64,000 nucleotides of DNA from NCBI GenBank assembly GCA_026391455.1, contig JAPLEH010000004.1:91187-155186 (forward strand), read 5' to 3'. Shown piece after piece: positions 8,557 through 16,153 of the stretch. Under the pieces are notes generated by a model. The model was not told the origin of the DNA. It made no database searches and worked only from the letters and a program-made list of their open reading frames with translations. A program made the translations under genes and the position numbers. The stretch comes from Bacteroidota bacterium. Its GTDB lineage: Bacteria; Bacteroidota; Bacteroidia; Chitinophagales; Chitinophagaceae. The number at the start of each line of letters is the position of its first letter. Within the stretch, counting starts at the first letter, position 1.

Positions 8557-9504
8557 CTATAACCTGGTTATAAATTCCTGAATCTTATTCAAGATATTTT
8601 CAAAAGAAGGCTGTCCTTTGTAGTAAAGTGCCGAAGTTTGCTTATATCTTTCTGCAAATTCATTTCGAATGTTTATATCAGATAATAGCAGGGCTTGATT
8701 TTCAGAAATGGGAACTTCTGCATCCTTGCCTTTTATACGTAATTTCTTGTGCTCTTCATATTCTTTTGTGCCAATAAATTCCAGCACTCTTTGATTATCA
8801 AGCAGGCATGAAACGTCATAGTATTGACGCATAAAATTCGCATTCTTTTCACCGCTTTCCTGCTCGACACGGAATTTGCGAATGATAGTCTGCAGTTTTT
8901 CAATAAGAGAATAACCGGGGTGATAGCAACTTATATCAATTCCTCTGTTATCAATCACCTCAACTTTCGAGGTGATTGCTTTATCATACGCCCAGGAACT
9001 AATTGTCAAATTTTCAAATGGGGTTACCGTGTCAAAGCCGGCTTCCAACAAAATACCTTCCTTCACCCCTGCTAATGGAGAGGTAAAACTTTCGTAGTTC
9101 AATCTTATGCCACCACTGCGATAATATCTTTTATCATCAAACTCGTGGTCCCGCACTACTGAAATGATCCCGGGAATTTTTATTTCTGCTGCTAACTGAT
9201 CATAATAAAGTTTTCTTTTTTCGACGTGCTTCGCAGATTGACTTGATTCATTTAGCTCAAGTTTTTTATCAGGCCGGATATAGATATCAATGTCCTCAGA
9301 AAAGCGATTAATTATCCGATATCCTTTTGAAAGAGAGGTCCCACCTTTCAAATTAAAGTCATACCCCTGTTTTTTTAGGCCATACAATACATGCATGAGC
9401 CAATAGTCCTTTTCGACCAGATAAGCAGAAATCCCCGTTTCTTCTTCAATAATTCGAAGAAGATCGGGGAAGTCTTTACGCTCATGCAAATATATTTCGG
9501 CCAT
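8557..9504 (-). CDS. abiEii: AbiEii-family nucleotidyltransferase toxin
   Basis: 315 residues. Characteristic motifs are EKDYW (31-35), the nucleotidyltransferase signature GGTSLSKG (54-61) and RFSEDIDIYI (67-76), with a downstream RDHEFDDKRYYRSGG region. In the AbiE system this toxin is bacteriostatic and is counteracted at the transcriptional level by AbiEi; the pair gives abortive infection against phages. Its start codon overlaps the AbiEi stop by one base (TAATG on the minus strand), so the two are translationally coupled. Full-length and intact. Confidence 0.92.
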   Translation of the reverse strand: MAEIYLHERKDFPDLLRIIEEETGISAYLVEKDYWLMHVLYGLKKQGYDFNLKGGTSLSKGYRIINRFSEDIDIYIRPDKKLELNESSQSAKHVEKRKLYYDQLAAEIKIPGIISVVRDHEFDDKRYYRSGGIRLNYESFTSPLAGVKEGILLEAGFDTVTPFENLTISSWAYDKAITSKVEVIDNRGIDISCYHPGYSLIEKLQTIIRKFRVEQESGEKNANFMRQYYDVSCLLDNQRVLEFIGTKEYEEHKKLRIKGKDAEVPISENQALLLSDINIRNEFAERYKQTSALYYKGQPSFENILNKIQEFITRL

Positions 9505-10091
9505 TATGCGTGATTTACTTGTGCTAATACCGGAGAAAGCAACTTTTTAGCTCTTTCACTGCCATACTCTAAAAGGCTTTTTCTCACTTTTTGAGTATCG
9601 AGCTGTTTTACCTTTTCAGTTACACGTTTTAATACCGCAGTTTTTTCCTCTGCAAGATTATCGAGATTATTCACCAGATCAATTAACAAAAATTCCTGCG
9701 TCAGCTTCTTAGGGAAGTGCGGCTTTACTTTAAATGAGAAAGTACGGTTGCCTAATTTGAAATCTCCATGTCGTTTGTGATTATATACAACCCATTTGTT
9801 GTAGAGTTGCGTCGTGCCCACTCCCAAACTGTTATAAAGGTTTGGCGTTGTTAAAAGGAACCTGTCATCTTTAAGAAATGTACGAACCAAAGAGGTTTCA
9901 TCGGCAGGGGCTAGTCCAAAATCAGTCCGCTTTGGATAATAGTATACTCCTGGGGACACCTTCTTAAGAGTGCCTTCATTCAAAAGCTCTTTTAAATGCC
10001 GATCAACCGCTTTGGTCCAATGAACCAAATCGCCTCTACGATAGACATTCCCTCGCTTCAGGTGGCTTTTTAATGTTTCTAACTTGTTCAT
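9504..10091 (-). CDS. abiEi: AbiEi-family antitoxin/transcriptional regulator
   Basis: 195 residues from the ATG at 10091, chosen because the family-like sequence begins MNKLETLKSHLKRGNVYRRG; the frame remains open a further 69 bases upstream. The N-terminus is winged-helix-like (DLVHWTKAVDRHLKELLNEG, LKKVSPGVYYYPKR), and the C-terminal part is helical and basic. AbiEi proteins repress the abiE promoter and neutralise the nucleotidyltransferase toxin. It is the upstream partner of the toxin gene, with a one-base overlap. The exact family subdivision (AbiEi_4 versus the DUF6088 type) is not certain. Confidence 0.87.
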   Translation of the reverse strand: MNKLETLKSHLKRGNVYRRGDLVHWTKAVDRHLKELLNEGTLKKVSPGVYYYPKRTDFGLAPADETSLVRTFLKDDRFLLTTPNLYNSLGVGTTQLYNKWVVYNHKRHGDFKLGNRTFSFKVKPHFPKKLTQEFLLIDLVNNLDNLAEEKTAVLKRVTEKVKQLDTQKVRKSLLEYGSERAKKLLSPVLAQVNHA

Positions 10092-10250
10092 AAAATCCCT
10101 CTGTTCTAATGTATCACAAATGTAGTTATTTGCAAGTAAATTTATTGAAAATTCATGCAAAAACTGAACCCCTAAACGTCTATCGCATACTCGCCAAACT
10201 GTATAAACTGCTGAAAAACAACAAACTAATAGATAGGGGTGTTTCTTACG

Positions 10251-11483
10251 CTAAAAGCCTTCTTTGAAATTATTTGTTAGAACACGCGATTTTTGACTTG
10301 TAGGCCAGCAAAGTTTCTCTATGTAGTCGGCATACTTCTGCATCATACCAATCCGCTGAGGCAAAAACTGCGCACGGTCATAAGCCCTATCTACACTACT
10401 TTTTGGAGCGTGGGCTAATTGACGGTCGGCAACCTCATGCGAATAGCCTAGTCTTTCTTTCAGTACTCCCAATGCAAGGGAACGGAAACCGTGACCGGTC
10501 ATTCTTCGTTCGTATCCCATTCGCCGTAGAGCCATTAAAATCGTACCCTTACTCATTGGCTTTCGGGGGTAGGGTAAACTTGGAAAGATAAACTCCCGGC
10601 CACTGGAATTCAATTTTTGCTCCTCAAGAATTTTAATTGCTTGGATCGATAAAGGAATCACATGATCCCGTTTCATTTTCATTCTTTCCGCAGGTATGAC
10701 CCATTGGGTTTTATCAAAATCTATCTCCTGCCATTTCGCTTCAACCAATTCCCGGGTACGGACAAAGGTTAATAACATCAATCTGATTGCCAGGAATGTT
10801 TGCCGAGAAAATTTATGTTGCGAATTGTAAAGCCGTTCGAGGAATGCCGGTAATTCATCCACTTCGATGGATGCAAAATGACCCTTACGGTATTTTTTAA
10901 GAGCAGCATCAAGACCATATGTAGGGTCATTTGACACCTGGTCCGTGGCAATACCATACTGGAATATTTTAGAACAGTACTGCTTTACCCTCCTGGTCAT
11001 TTCCGGAGCTGTGACCTCAATTTTCCGCAAACAATTTAGCATCGAAACCGGTTTTATGGATGTTACCGGAGAGTGCTGCAGATCAGGAAAAATATATTTC
11101 TCCAACCGATACATGATTGTTTTAGCATGACGGGGACTCCAGTTGGCAAAGTTCTTCTCATGCCATTCTTTTGCCAAATCTTCGAAACTCAATTCTGCGA
11201 TAAGATTTTCCGTTTTGACTCCATTGTTTTTTTCAGGTGCCGGGTCAATCCCCTTTTTAATACCCAGCCTGAGTTCAGAACGAATAAGACGGGCCTGTGA
11301 TAGGGATACTGAGGGATATATCCCAATTGTGTAACTCTTGTCATTTCCTTTGATTCTATACTTCAACCGCCAGAATTTTGTTCCTGACGGCCTTACATCA
11401 AGATAAAGGCCTTCTGAATCGTATATCTTATAAGCCTTGGCCTTTTGCTTTGCCGAGCGGCACTTCAAGTCATTCAAAGGCAT
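10251..11483 (-). CDS. P4-like tyrosine recombinase/integrase
   Basis: 410 residues. The N-terminus is a P4-type arm-binding domain (DUF4102: SEGLYLDVRPSGTKFWRLKY), a core-binding domain spans about 105-200, and the catalytic domain has Arg in TFVRTRELVEAKW, HGFR in GHGFRSLAL, His in LAHAPKSSVDRAYDRA and Tyr in the same segment. It appears intact. It sits 3 kb inside the left end, not at a boundary, and the element already has an attR-proximal integrase. It is therefore either a second integration module or a relic of a fused element. Direct repeats resembling its own arm sites lie just upstream of its start. Confidence 0.92.
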   Translation of the reverse strand: MPLNDLKCRSAKQKAKAYKIYDSEGLYLDVRPSGTKFWRLKYRIKGNDKSYTIGIYPSVSLSQARLIRSELRLGIKKGIDPAPEKNNGVKTENLIAELSFEDLAKEWHEKNFANWSPRHAKTIMYRLEKYIFPDLQHSPVTSIKPVSMLNCLRKIEVTAPEMTRRVKQYCSKIFQYGIATDQVSNDPTYGLDAALKKYRKGHFASIEVDELPAFLERLYNSQHKFSRQTFLAIRLMLLTFVRTRELVEAKWQEIDFDKTQWVIPAERMKMKRDHVIPLSIQAIKILEEQKLNSSGREFIFPSLPYPRKPMSKGTILMALRRMGYERRMTGHGFRSLALGVLKERLGYSHEVADRQLAHAPKSSVDRAYDRAQFLPQRIGMMQKYADYIEKLCWPTSQKSRVLTNNFKEGF

Positions 11484-11520
11484 GTCTTTTTTCTCCCTTT
11501 CTTAAGTTACGTAAACTAAA

Positions 11521-11790
11521 GTTGGGTAACGCTTTCATAATCGGTCTGCCGTTACCCAAATGTTACCCAACTTTGCCGTAAATGGCCGTTAAATTGGGTA
11601 TATGTTCCTAGAAGAAAAATAGCCGAAAACAGATCAAAGCATTTGAATTTGCTTGATAAATTAAGAACTGATAATATCGGGTAATTTGGTGCTTGGCTCC
11701 CTGGGCAGGACATCATTTATTCTCCTAGTGACTTGATAATTCTTCATTTCGATTTCTTTTTAAGGACGTCGTTACCCCAACGTTACCCCA
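11521..11790. promoter_or_regulatory. Phased GTTACCC repeats upstream of the P4-like integrase
   Basis: This is the informative part of a 754-bp gene-free stretch (11484-12237). GTTGGGTAAC (11521-11530) is inverted relative to GTTACCCAAA (11551-11560) and GTTACCCAAC (11562-11571). A second pair, GTTACCCCA, lies at 11771-11779 and 11782-11790. Both direct pairs have an 11-bp period, one helical turn. This fits integrase arm sites or an autoregulatory operator. Between and beyond them (11582-11770, 11791-12070) I see no gene. Confidence 0.55.
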
Positions 11791-12070
11791 ATTTTGTTAT
11801 CTGTTGCAAATTTTTTAGCACAATTGACCTCGATTATCAAGCCTTATCCTACTTGCAAAAACTTCATGAAAAATTTTGCAGTTTTCGGGTAATCATCCTG
11901 CACTTGAGTTCAAAAACCTGACCCAATTTTTATCACATACATTGCAAATCATGTGAAGTAGCATTTTACAAAGGCAGATATTATTCGCTCTTATTGTAAC
12001 AATCCGTTGCAGCATATTCCTGTTGCTCAATGTTCATTAACTGCGTTTTTCGGATTGAAGATTTGAGAAA

Positions 12071-12217
12071 GGTTGCTGGTGAGTGTGCCACAATCGCTCC
12101 CTTGTTTCCAACAATTATTTTCGCCGCCCCGTTTCACTGGTGGCTCCCCGCCCAACCAAAATAATTGCCGGATGGTCGCTTGGCTTGTGGCGTTTTCACT
12201 CCCCGCACTTCTCAACC
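12071..12217 (+). ncRNA. Structured leader RNA, copy A (radC-RNA-like)
   Basis: The leader precedes the DUF2958 gene. Nested stems are GGTTG/CAACC (12071-12075 with 12213-12217), GAGTG/CACTC (12081-12085 with 12197-12201), GCCACAA/TTGTGGC (12087-12093 with 12185-12191) and a perfect 10-bp CAATTATTTT/AAAATAATTG. A nearly identical core recurs at 15020-15107 with compensatory changes in the last stem and re-paired outer stems. The setting, upstream of DNA-interacting mobile-element genes, matches the published radC RNA motif, but I cannot confirm that by search. Confidence 0.68.
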
Positions 12218-12237
12218 TCAACCGAAAGGAACACATC

Positions 12238-12633
12238 ATGAAACTTTTTACTAAACAACAGGAACAAAAACTGCTGGAAAACGGTTCGCCTGAACAATCA
12301 GGGCTGGATCATATTCCGGTGGTTAAACTTTTCCTGCCCGGATCGGGATGCACTTGGTTACTGACTGAGCTTGACCCGGAATGTCCTGATATCGCATTTG
12401 GTTTATGCGATCTCGGGATGGGTTTTCCTGAACTTGGCAATGTCAGCCTTTCAGAAATCACCTCCGTGAAGAACAAGTTCGGTCTAAGCGTTGAACGTGA
12501 TTTGTATTTCGAGGCAAAATATCCGATCAGCGTTTATGCTCGTGCTGCACGGGTGTATAGCAGCATCGTTGAAAGCCCTTCGGTGCTGATCACCTATGTG
12601 CCGAAGAAACGAGACACACATCGCTTGGATTAA
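12238..12633 (+). CDS. DUF2958 protein
   Basis: 131 residues from the ATG at 12238, which follows GAAAGGAACAC and lies directly after the leader RNA; the frame is open upstream, but that stretch is the RNA. The sequence (KLFLPGSGCTWLLTELDPE, then FGLCDLGMGFPELGNVSL and the final SSIVESPSVLITYVPKKR) fits the DUF2958 family. That family is common on conjugative and mobilizable elements near ardC and radC genes. Its molecular role is unknown. A strong hairpin terminator follows the stop, so it appears monocistronic. Confidence 0.82.
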   Translation: MKLFTKQQEQKLLENGSPEQSGLDHIPVVKLFLPGSGCTWLLTELDPECPDIAFGLCDLGMGFPELGNVSLSEITSVKNKFGLSVERDLYFEAKYPISVYARAARVYSSIVESPSVLITYVPKKRDTHRLD

Positions 12634-12639
12634 ATCCTA

Positions 12640-12669
12640 AGAGTGCTGTTTCAGTTGAAACAGCACTCT
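12640..12669 (+). terminator. Intrinsic terminator-like hairpin after the DUF2958 gene
   Basis: AGAGTGCTGTTTC (12640-12652) and GAAACAGCACTCT (12657-12669) form a perfect 13-bp stem with a 4-base loop, followed by TTCCC. It lies 7 bp after the stop codon. Confidence 0.72.
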
Positions 12670-12849
12670 TTCCCTCCAAAAGATAGTTCAATTAAACATA
12701 GATTAGACAAAAAGGTTAGGAATGATGATATAAAATCGTTTGTCGGTTGAAAATAAAAATACCATGTTTTAGGTATTTTATTTTCTGATATATACAGCAA
12801 ATTGCGATGTAGTTTATTCCTACATTTTAGTACACATTCAAAACTAGTT

Positions 12850-13047
12850 ATGACCCCAAGTACAAAAATTCTACTAAAGATTTTAATCGGTAGTGCTGCT
12901 TTAGCTGCAGTTTTCGGTGTTATAGTTTGGCTCACTAATGATCATGATTTTTCAGGAGTAATAGCTGGTATCGCTGCAGCAATTGCAGGGGTTACTTTTA
13001 TTGCTTTTTTGATTGCTTTGATTGTTAGTGCAGGAAAGGGAAAGTGA
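12850..13047 (+). CDS. Small two-helix membrane protein
   Basis: 65 residues from the ATG at 12850 (MTPSTKILLKILIGSAALAA). Two hydrophobic segments, about 9-29 and 36-58, are separated by a short polar turn (TNDHD); the C-terminus is basic. An upstream in-frame ATG exists, but its extension looks noncoding. I do not recognise the family. It stands alone between the DUF2958 terminator and the next HTH gene. Small membrane proteins of this kind on mobile elements include holin-like toxins and surface-exclusion proteins, but nothing here decides. Confidence 0.45.
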   Translation: MTPSTKILLKILIGSAALAAVFGVIVWLTNDHDFSGVIAGIAAAIAGVTFIAFLIALIVSAGKGK

Positions 13048-13199
13048 TTTTGATTGAAACTGTTCACTTTCAACACTACCGTATGATTTACCGTACTATG
13101 TAAATTCTATTCTGGACTTTCAGTTTAATAGAAGTTATTTATTATTTACGTAACGTGAATTATCGCCGTTCACCGGCATGATTCACCTACAACCCCCAC

Positions 13200-13248
13200 T
13201 CACCGCAAAGGCCCGCCGGTTTATCCGGTCCTTTGTCACACACGGTGA
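13200..13248 (+). promoter_or_regulatory. Hairpin leader upstream of the HTH/primase genes
   Basis: Nested stems are TCACCG/CGGTGA (13200-13205 with 13243-13248), CAAAGG/CCTTTG (13206-13211 with 13230-13235) and CCGG/CCGG (13216-13219 with 13225-13228). It lies 30 bp before the HTH gene, whose own Shine-Dalgarno (CCGGAGG) is unusually good for this genome. No sequence match to the two radC-like leaders. Confidence 0.4.
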
Positions 13249-13278
13249 TCAGAACAATAATAACTAACCGGAGGTTAA

Positions 13279-13476
13279 ATGAACACACATGACTCATCCC
13301 TTGAACCCCTGCTGGACCGCAAAACGGCTGCTAAATACCTCAGCATCTCTCCTGGCACACTTGCCGTATGGGATTGCACCAAACGCTATGATCTGAGCCC
13401 GCTCAAAGTGGGTCGCTCGGTACGCTATCGCAAATCTGACCTTGATCGTTTTCTCAAACGACAATTCACCCGATAG
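13279..13476 (+). CDS. Excisionase-like helix-turn-helix protein
   Basis: 65 residues, nearly all one HTH_17/excisionase domain: LLDRKTAAKYLSISPGTLAV, then LSPLKVGRSVRYRKSDLDRF. Proteins of this size on integrative elements are recombination directionality factors or regulators. It is preceded by a strong Shine-Dalgarno and a hairpin leader, and followed 61 bp later by the primase gene on the same strand. Its target is unknown. Given two integrases in the element, it cannot be assigned to either. Confidence 0.78.
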   Translation: MNTHDSSLEPLLDRKTAAKYLSISPGTLAVWDCTKRYDLSPLKVGRSVRYRKSDLDRFLKRQFTR

Positions 13477-13537
13477 CTGAATACCGTTTAAGACACACCC
13501 CGACACTTCACAAATAAAATCACGATAGGAGTCTTCG

Positions 13538-14458
13538 ATGAACATCGAACAGGCTAAGGCCATTCCCTTGTCCATAATTCTGGAAAAAATGGGGGTCAAC
13601 CCTCATACCACCACACCCAAACGCATCCGGTATTTATCGCCTTACCGCCCGGAGAAGACCCCGAGCTTCTTTGTCTATGCGGGTGACAATCGCTGGTATG
13701 ATTACGGTGATGCGCGTGGCGGCGATGTCATTGACCTGGTGCAATGTTACCTTGAAAGCCAACAAGTAGGAGCAACAGTATCCGACGCGCTGCGCTGGCT
13801 TAAAAACATGATCGCCTATCAGCCGATCACACCAGTGTCCGTACCCGATGCCTATCCAGCCTGCGCAGGAAAAGACCAAACACTTGTATTTAAAAATGCC
13901 GAACCGCTCAAGCATACCGGCCTGATCCGTTATGGCGAGAGCAGGGGTATCCCACCTTCAATCCTTAAACAGTATTTGGAGCAAGTCAGTTTCCTGAACC
14001 GTAATTCCGGCAAGACACTGATTGCGCTCGGGATGCGCAACGAAAGCAAGGGTTATGATGTGCGCAACCCCAACTTCAAAGGCTGTATCCGCACCAAGGA
14101 TATCAGCTTTATCCGGGGCACTATACCCAAGCCACCCGGTATTCATGTTTTCGAAGGCTTTATGGATTTTCTGAGCGTGATCACCCAGCGCAACGGCAAA
14201 CCATTCGATGATGATGCGCTGATCCTGCATTCCCTCAATTGCATGCAAAAGGGCACGGCGTATTTGCGTCACTATGGTTATGAGCAATGTTTCACCTGGT
14301 TCGATAATGACGAGCCGGGGCGCAAGGCTATCGCCGTCTGGGATGAATTCTGCAGCAATGAACCCGGCCTCAAACATATCCCGCAAAACCTGCATTACGC
14401 CCCGTATAAAGACGTCAATGCCGCGCATATGGCCAAACTTGAACTGAAAGGCTGGTAA
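13538..14458 (+). CDS. Toprim-domain DNA primase-like protein
   Basis: 306 residues. The N-terminus resembles the DnaG zinc-binding module (LSPYRPEKTPSFFVYAGDNR, then WYDYGDARGGDVIDLV), but none of the CHC2 zinc-ligand cysteines or histidine is present. The C-terminal half is a Toprim domain: IHVFEGFMDFLSVI near 205, ILHSLNCM, and CFTWFDNDEPGRKAI near 260. Such proteins are frequent on Bacteroidetes mobile elements and are thought to prime replication of the transferred single strand. It lies 2 bp before radC, so the two are very probably cotranscribed. Confidence 0.85.
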   Translation: MNIEQAKAIPLSIILEKMGVNPHTTTPKRIRYLSPYRPEKTPSFFVYAGDNRWYDYGDARGGDVIDLVQCYLESQQVGATVSDALRWLKNMIAYQPITPVSVPDAYPACAGKDQTLVFKNAEPLKHTGLIRYGESRGIPPSILKQYLEQVSFLNRNSGKTLIALGMRNESKGYDVRNPNFKGCIRTKDISFIRGTIPKPPGIHVFEGFMDFLSVITQRNGKPFDDDALILHSLNCMQKGTAYLRHYGYEQCFTWFDNDEPGRKAIAVWDEFCSNEPGLKHIPQNLHYAPYKDVNAAHMAKLELKGW

Positions 14459-14460
14459 CA

Positions 14461-14922
14461 ATGACGGCACTTAAATCACTATTCAATGTCGCGGAAATCG
14501 AACTGACCTATAAAAGCAAGGTCAAGCCCGCCGACAGGCCGAAAGTCAATTCCGTAGCCAGTGCGTATGATCTGCTGATGTCGGTCTGGGATATGAACAA
14601 GATCGAGCTCGTCGAACAATTTTATATTCTGCTGCTGGATCGGGGATCGACCTGTCTCGGTGTGTCAGAAATCTCCCGGGGTGGCGTATCGGCCTGTTTT
14701 GTCGATACCAAGATCCTCTTTGGCACGGCCATCAAAGCAAAAGCCTCGGGGATCATCCTCGCGCATAACCACCCCAGCGGGAACCTCAAGCCCAGCCGTT
14801 TGGATGAAGCCCTGACGCTTAAAATCATCGAAGGCGGCAAGCTGCTGGATATCGATGTGCAGGATCATTTGATCGTGACCCCGCAGAGTTATTACTCCTT
14901 CGCAGAGTATGGATTGATGTGA
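14461..14922 (+). CDS. radC: RadC-like JAB-domain protein
   Basis: 153 residues. The JAB/MPN metal-site residues are all present: Glu53 in VEQFYILLLD, His102 and His104 in AHNHPSGNLKPSRLDEA, and Asp115. This is the short mobile-element form of RadC without the N-terminal HhH domain of chromosomal RadC. The biochemical role of RadC-family proteins is unsettled; they are recurrent on integrative elements and phages. The gene is 2 bp downstream of the primase gene and just before the second radC-like leader. Confidence 0.9.
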   Translation: MTALKSLFNVAEIELTYKSKVKPADRPKVNSVASAYDLLMSVWDMNKIELVEQFYILLLDRGSTCLGVSEISRGGVSACFVDTKILFGTAIKAKASGIILAHNHPSGNLKPSRLDEALTLKIIEGGKLLDIDVQDHLIVTPQSYYSFAEYGLM

Positions 14923-14991
14923 GGTCCAACCCCTGGCGGCGGGGCAGATGTGGACAGGTTTTCAAAGATCATGTGTCCGTTCAGGGGATAT

Positions 14992-15139
14992 GTGAATCTT
15001 CCTGTCAGTGTTTGCCCCGGTCGCTCCCTTGCTTCCAACAAGAATTTTCGCCGCCCCGTTTCACTGGGGGCTCCCCGCCCATCCAAAATTCTTGCCGGAC
15101 GGTCGCAATCCCGTGGCCGTTTCACCCTGACAGGTTCAC
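14992..15139 (+). ncRNA. Structured leader RNA, copy B (radC-RNA-like)
   Basis: The leader precedes ardC. Stems are GTGAA/TTCAC (14992-14996 with 15135-15139), CCTGTCAG/CTGACAGG (15001-15008 with 15127-15134), GCCCCGG/CCGTGGC (6 of 7 pairs) and a perfect 10-bp CAAGAATTTT/AAAATTCTTG. The core is almost the same as copy A, but the 10-bp stem and outer stems differ in sequence while remaining paired, which is the signature of a conserved RNA fold. Confidence 0.68.
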
Positions 15140-15158
15140 CTACCCGAAAGGACATCCC

Positions 15159-16055
15159 ATGACCGAAAACACCATCACTCAACCAACCGCCAATACAGTT
15201 CGTAAGGACATCCATCAACAAATCACCGATACCATCCTGAAACAACTTGAAGCGGGTACCGTTCCCTGGCAACAGGGTTGGACAACAAAATCCACGGCGC
15301 ATTGCCTGCCGCAAAATGCCATCACGGGCAAGCACTACCGGGGCATCAATATCGTATTGCTGTGGTGCGCCAGTAATGAGCATAAATTCACTTCGCATCA
15401 ATGGGCCAGTTTCAAACAATGGTCGTCAGTCGGCCAATCCATCCGCAAAGGCGAGAAGGGAAATATGATTGTCTTCACCGATACCTTCGAAAAAGAGGTC
15501 GATGGTGAAATCAAGAAAATTCCGTTCCTCAAATATTCCGTTGTGTTCAACCGGTCGCAATTGGCAAAACCCGATTCCGAAGAAATCCAACCACCCGAAT
15601 CAAAGGTGTTTCAGATTGATGCCGTAGAGCGGTTTGTCAGCAATACTAATGCATTGATCAAACACCATGACGGGGACGCCTATTATCGTATTACGGAAGA
15701 CACCATCTATCTGCCGCATCGTGAAAACTTTATTGATGCCGGTAAGTGTAGTGCCACCGAAAACTATTATTCCACCCTCATGCATGAGCTGACTCATTGG
15801 ACGGGCCATGAATCACGCCTGAACCGTAAAATCAAAAACAAATTCGGAAGTGCTGCCTATGCCGAAGAAGAACTGATCGCCGAACTTGGTGCTGCTTTCC
15901 TTACAGCAGAGTTTGGCATCACCATGCCTGAAAAATCAAATTCCGCGGACTATATCGCTAATTGGATTAAAGTGCTGAAAGAAAATAAGCAGTTTGTTGT
16001 GTCGGCAGCGAATGAGGCGGGTGAGGTAGTGAAATATTTGGACAATAAGAAATAA
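15159..16055 (+). CDS. ardC: ArdC-family antirestriction protein
   Basis: 298 residues from the ATG at 15159, preceded by GAAAGGACATCCC and located right after the leader RNA. The N-terminal half is the ssDNA-binding ArdC domain (LEAGTVPWQQGW near 31-41, YRGINIVLLW near 60-69, FKQWSSVGQSIRKGEKG). The C-terminal half is a zincin-like metallopeptidase with HELTHWTGH at 209-217 and EELIAELGAAFL at 238-249. ArdC protects incoming single-stranded DNA from restriction on entering a recipient. It fits the transfer role of the element and probably acts early after conjugation. Confidence 0.93.
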   Translation: MTENTITQPTANTVRKDIHQQITDTILKQLEAGTVPWQQGWTTKSTAHCLPQNAITGKHYRGINIVLLWCASNEHKFTSHQWASFKQWSSVGQSIRKGEKGNMIVFTDTFEKEVDGEIKKIPFLKYSVVFNRSQLAKPDSEEIQPPESKVFQIDAVERFVSNTNALIKHHDGDAYYRITEDTIYLPHRENFIDAGKCSATENYYSTLMHELTHWTGHESRLNRKIKNKFGSAAYAEEELIAELGAAFLTAEFGITMPEKSNSADYIANWIKVLKENKQFVVSAANEAGEVVKYLDNKK

Positions 16056-16153
16056 TGGTTTACACCTAAAAAATACTTACTACAAAATACCATTTTATTG
16101 GTATTGCGCTAATAATAATAATAAATGATTTTTAATCAAACGTTGAAAGTAAT

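Noticed and set aside
11551..11790. CRISPR-like array
   Set aside because: Only two pairs of 9-bp repeats at 11-bp period; no spacers or cas genes. Better explained as integrase sites.
12027..12239. 70-residue frame opposite leader A
   Set aside because: Antisense of the leader RNA and flanks; the opposite frame is not conserved in copy B.
14892..15419. 175-residue frame opposite leader B and ardC
   Set aside because: Shadow of the leader and the N-terminus of ardC.
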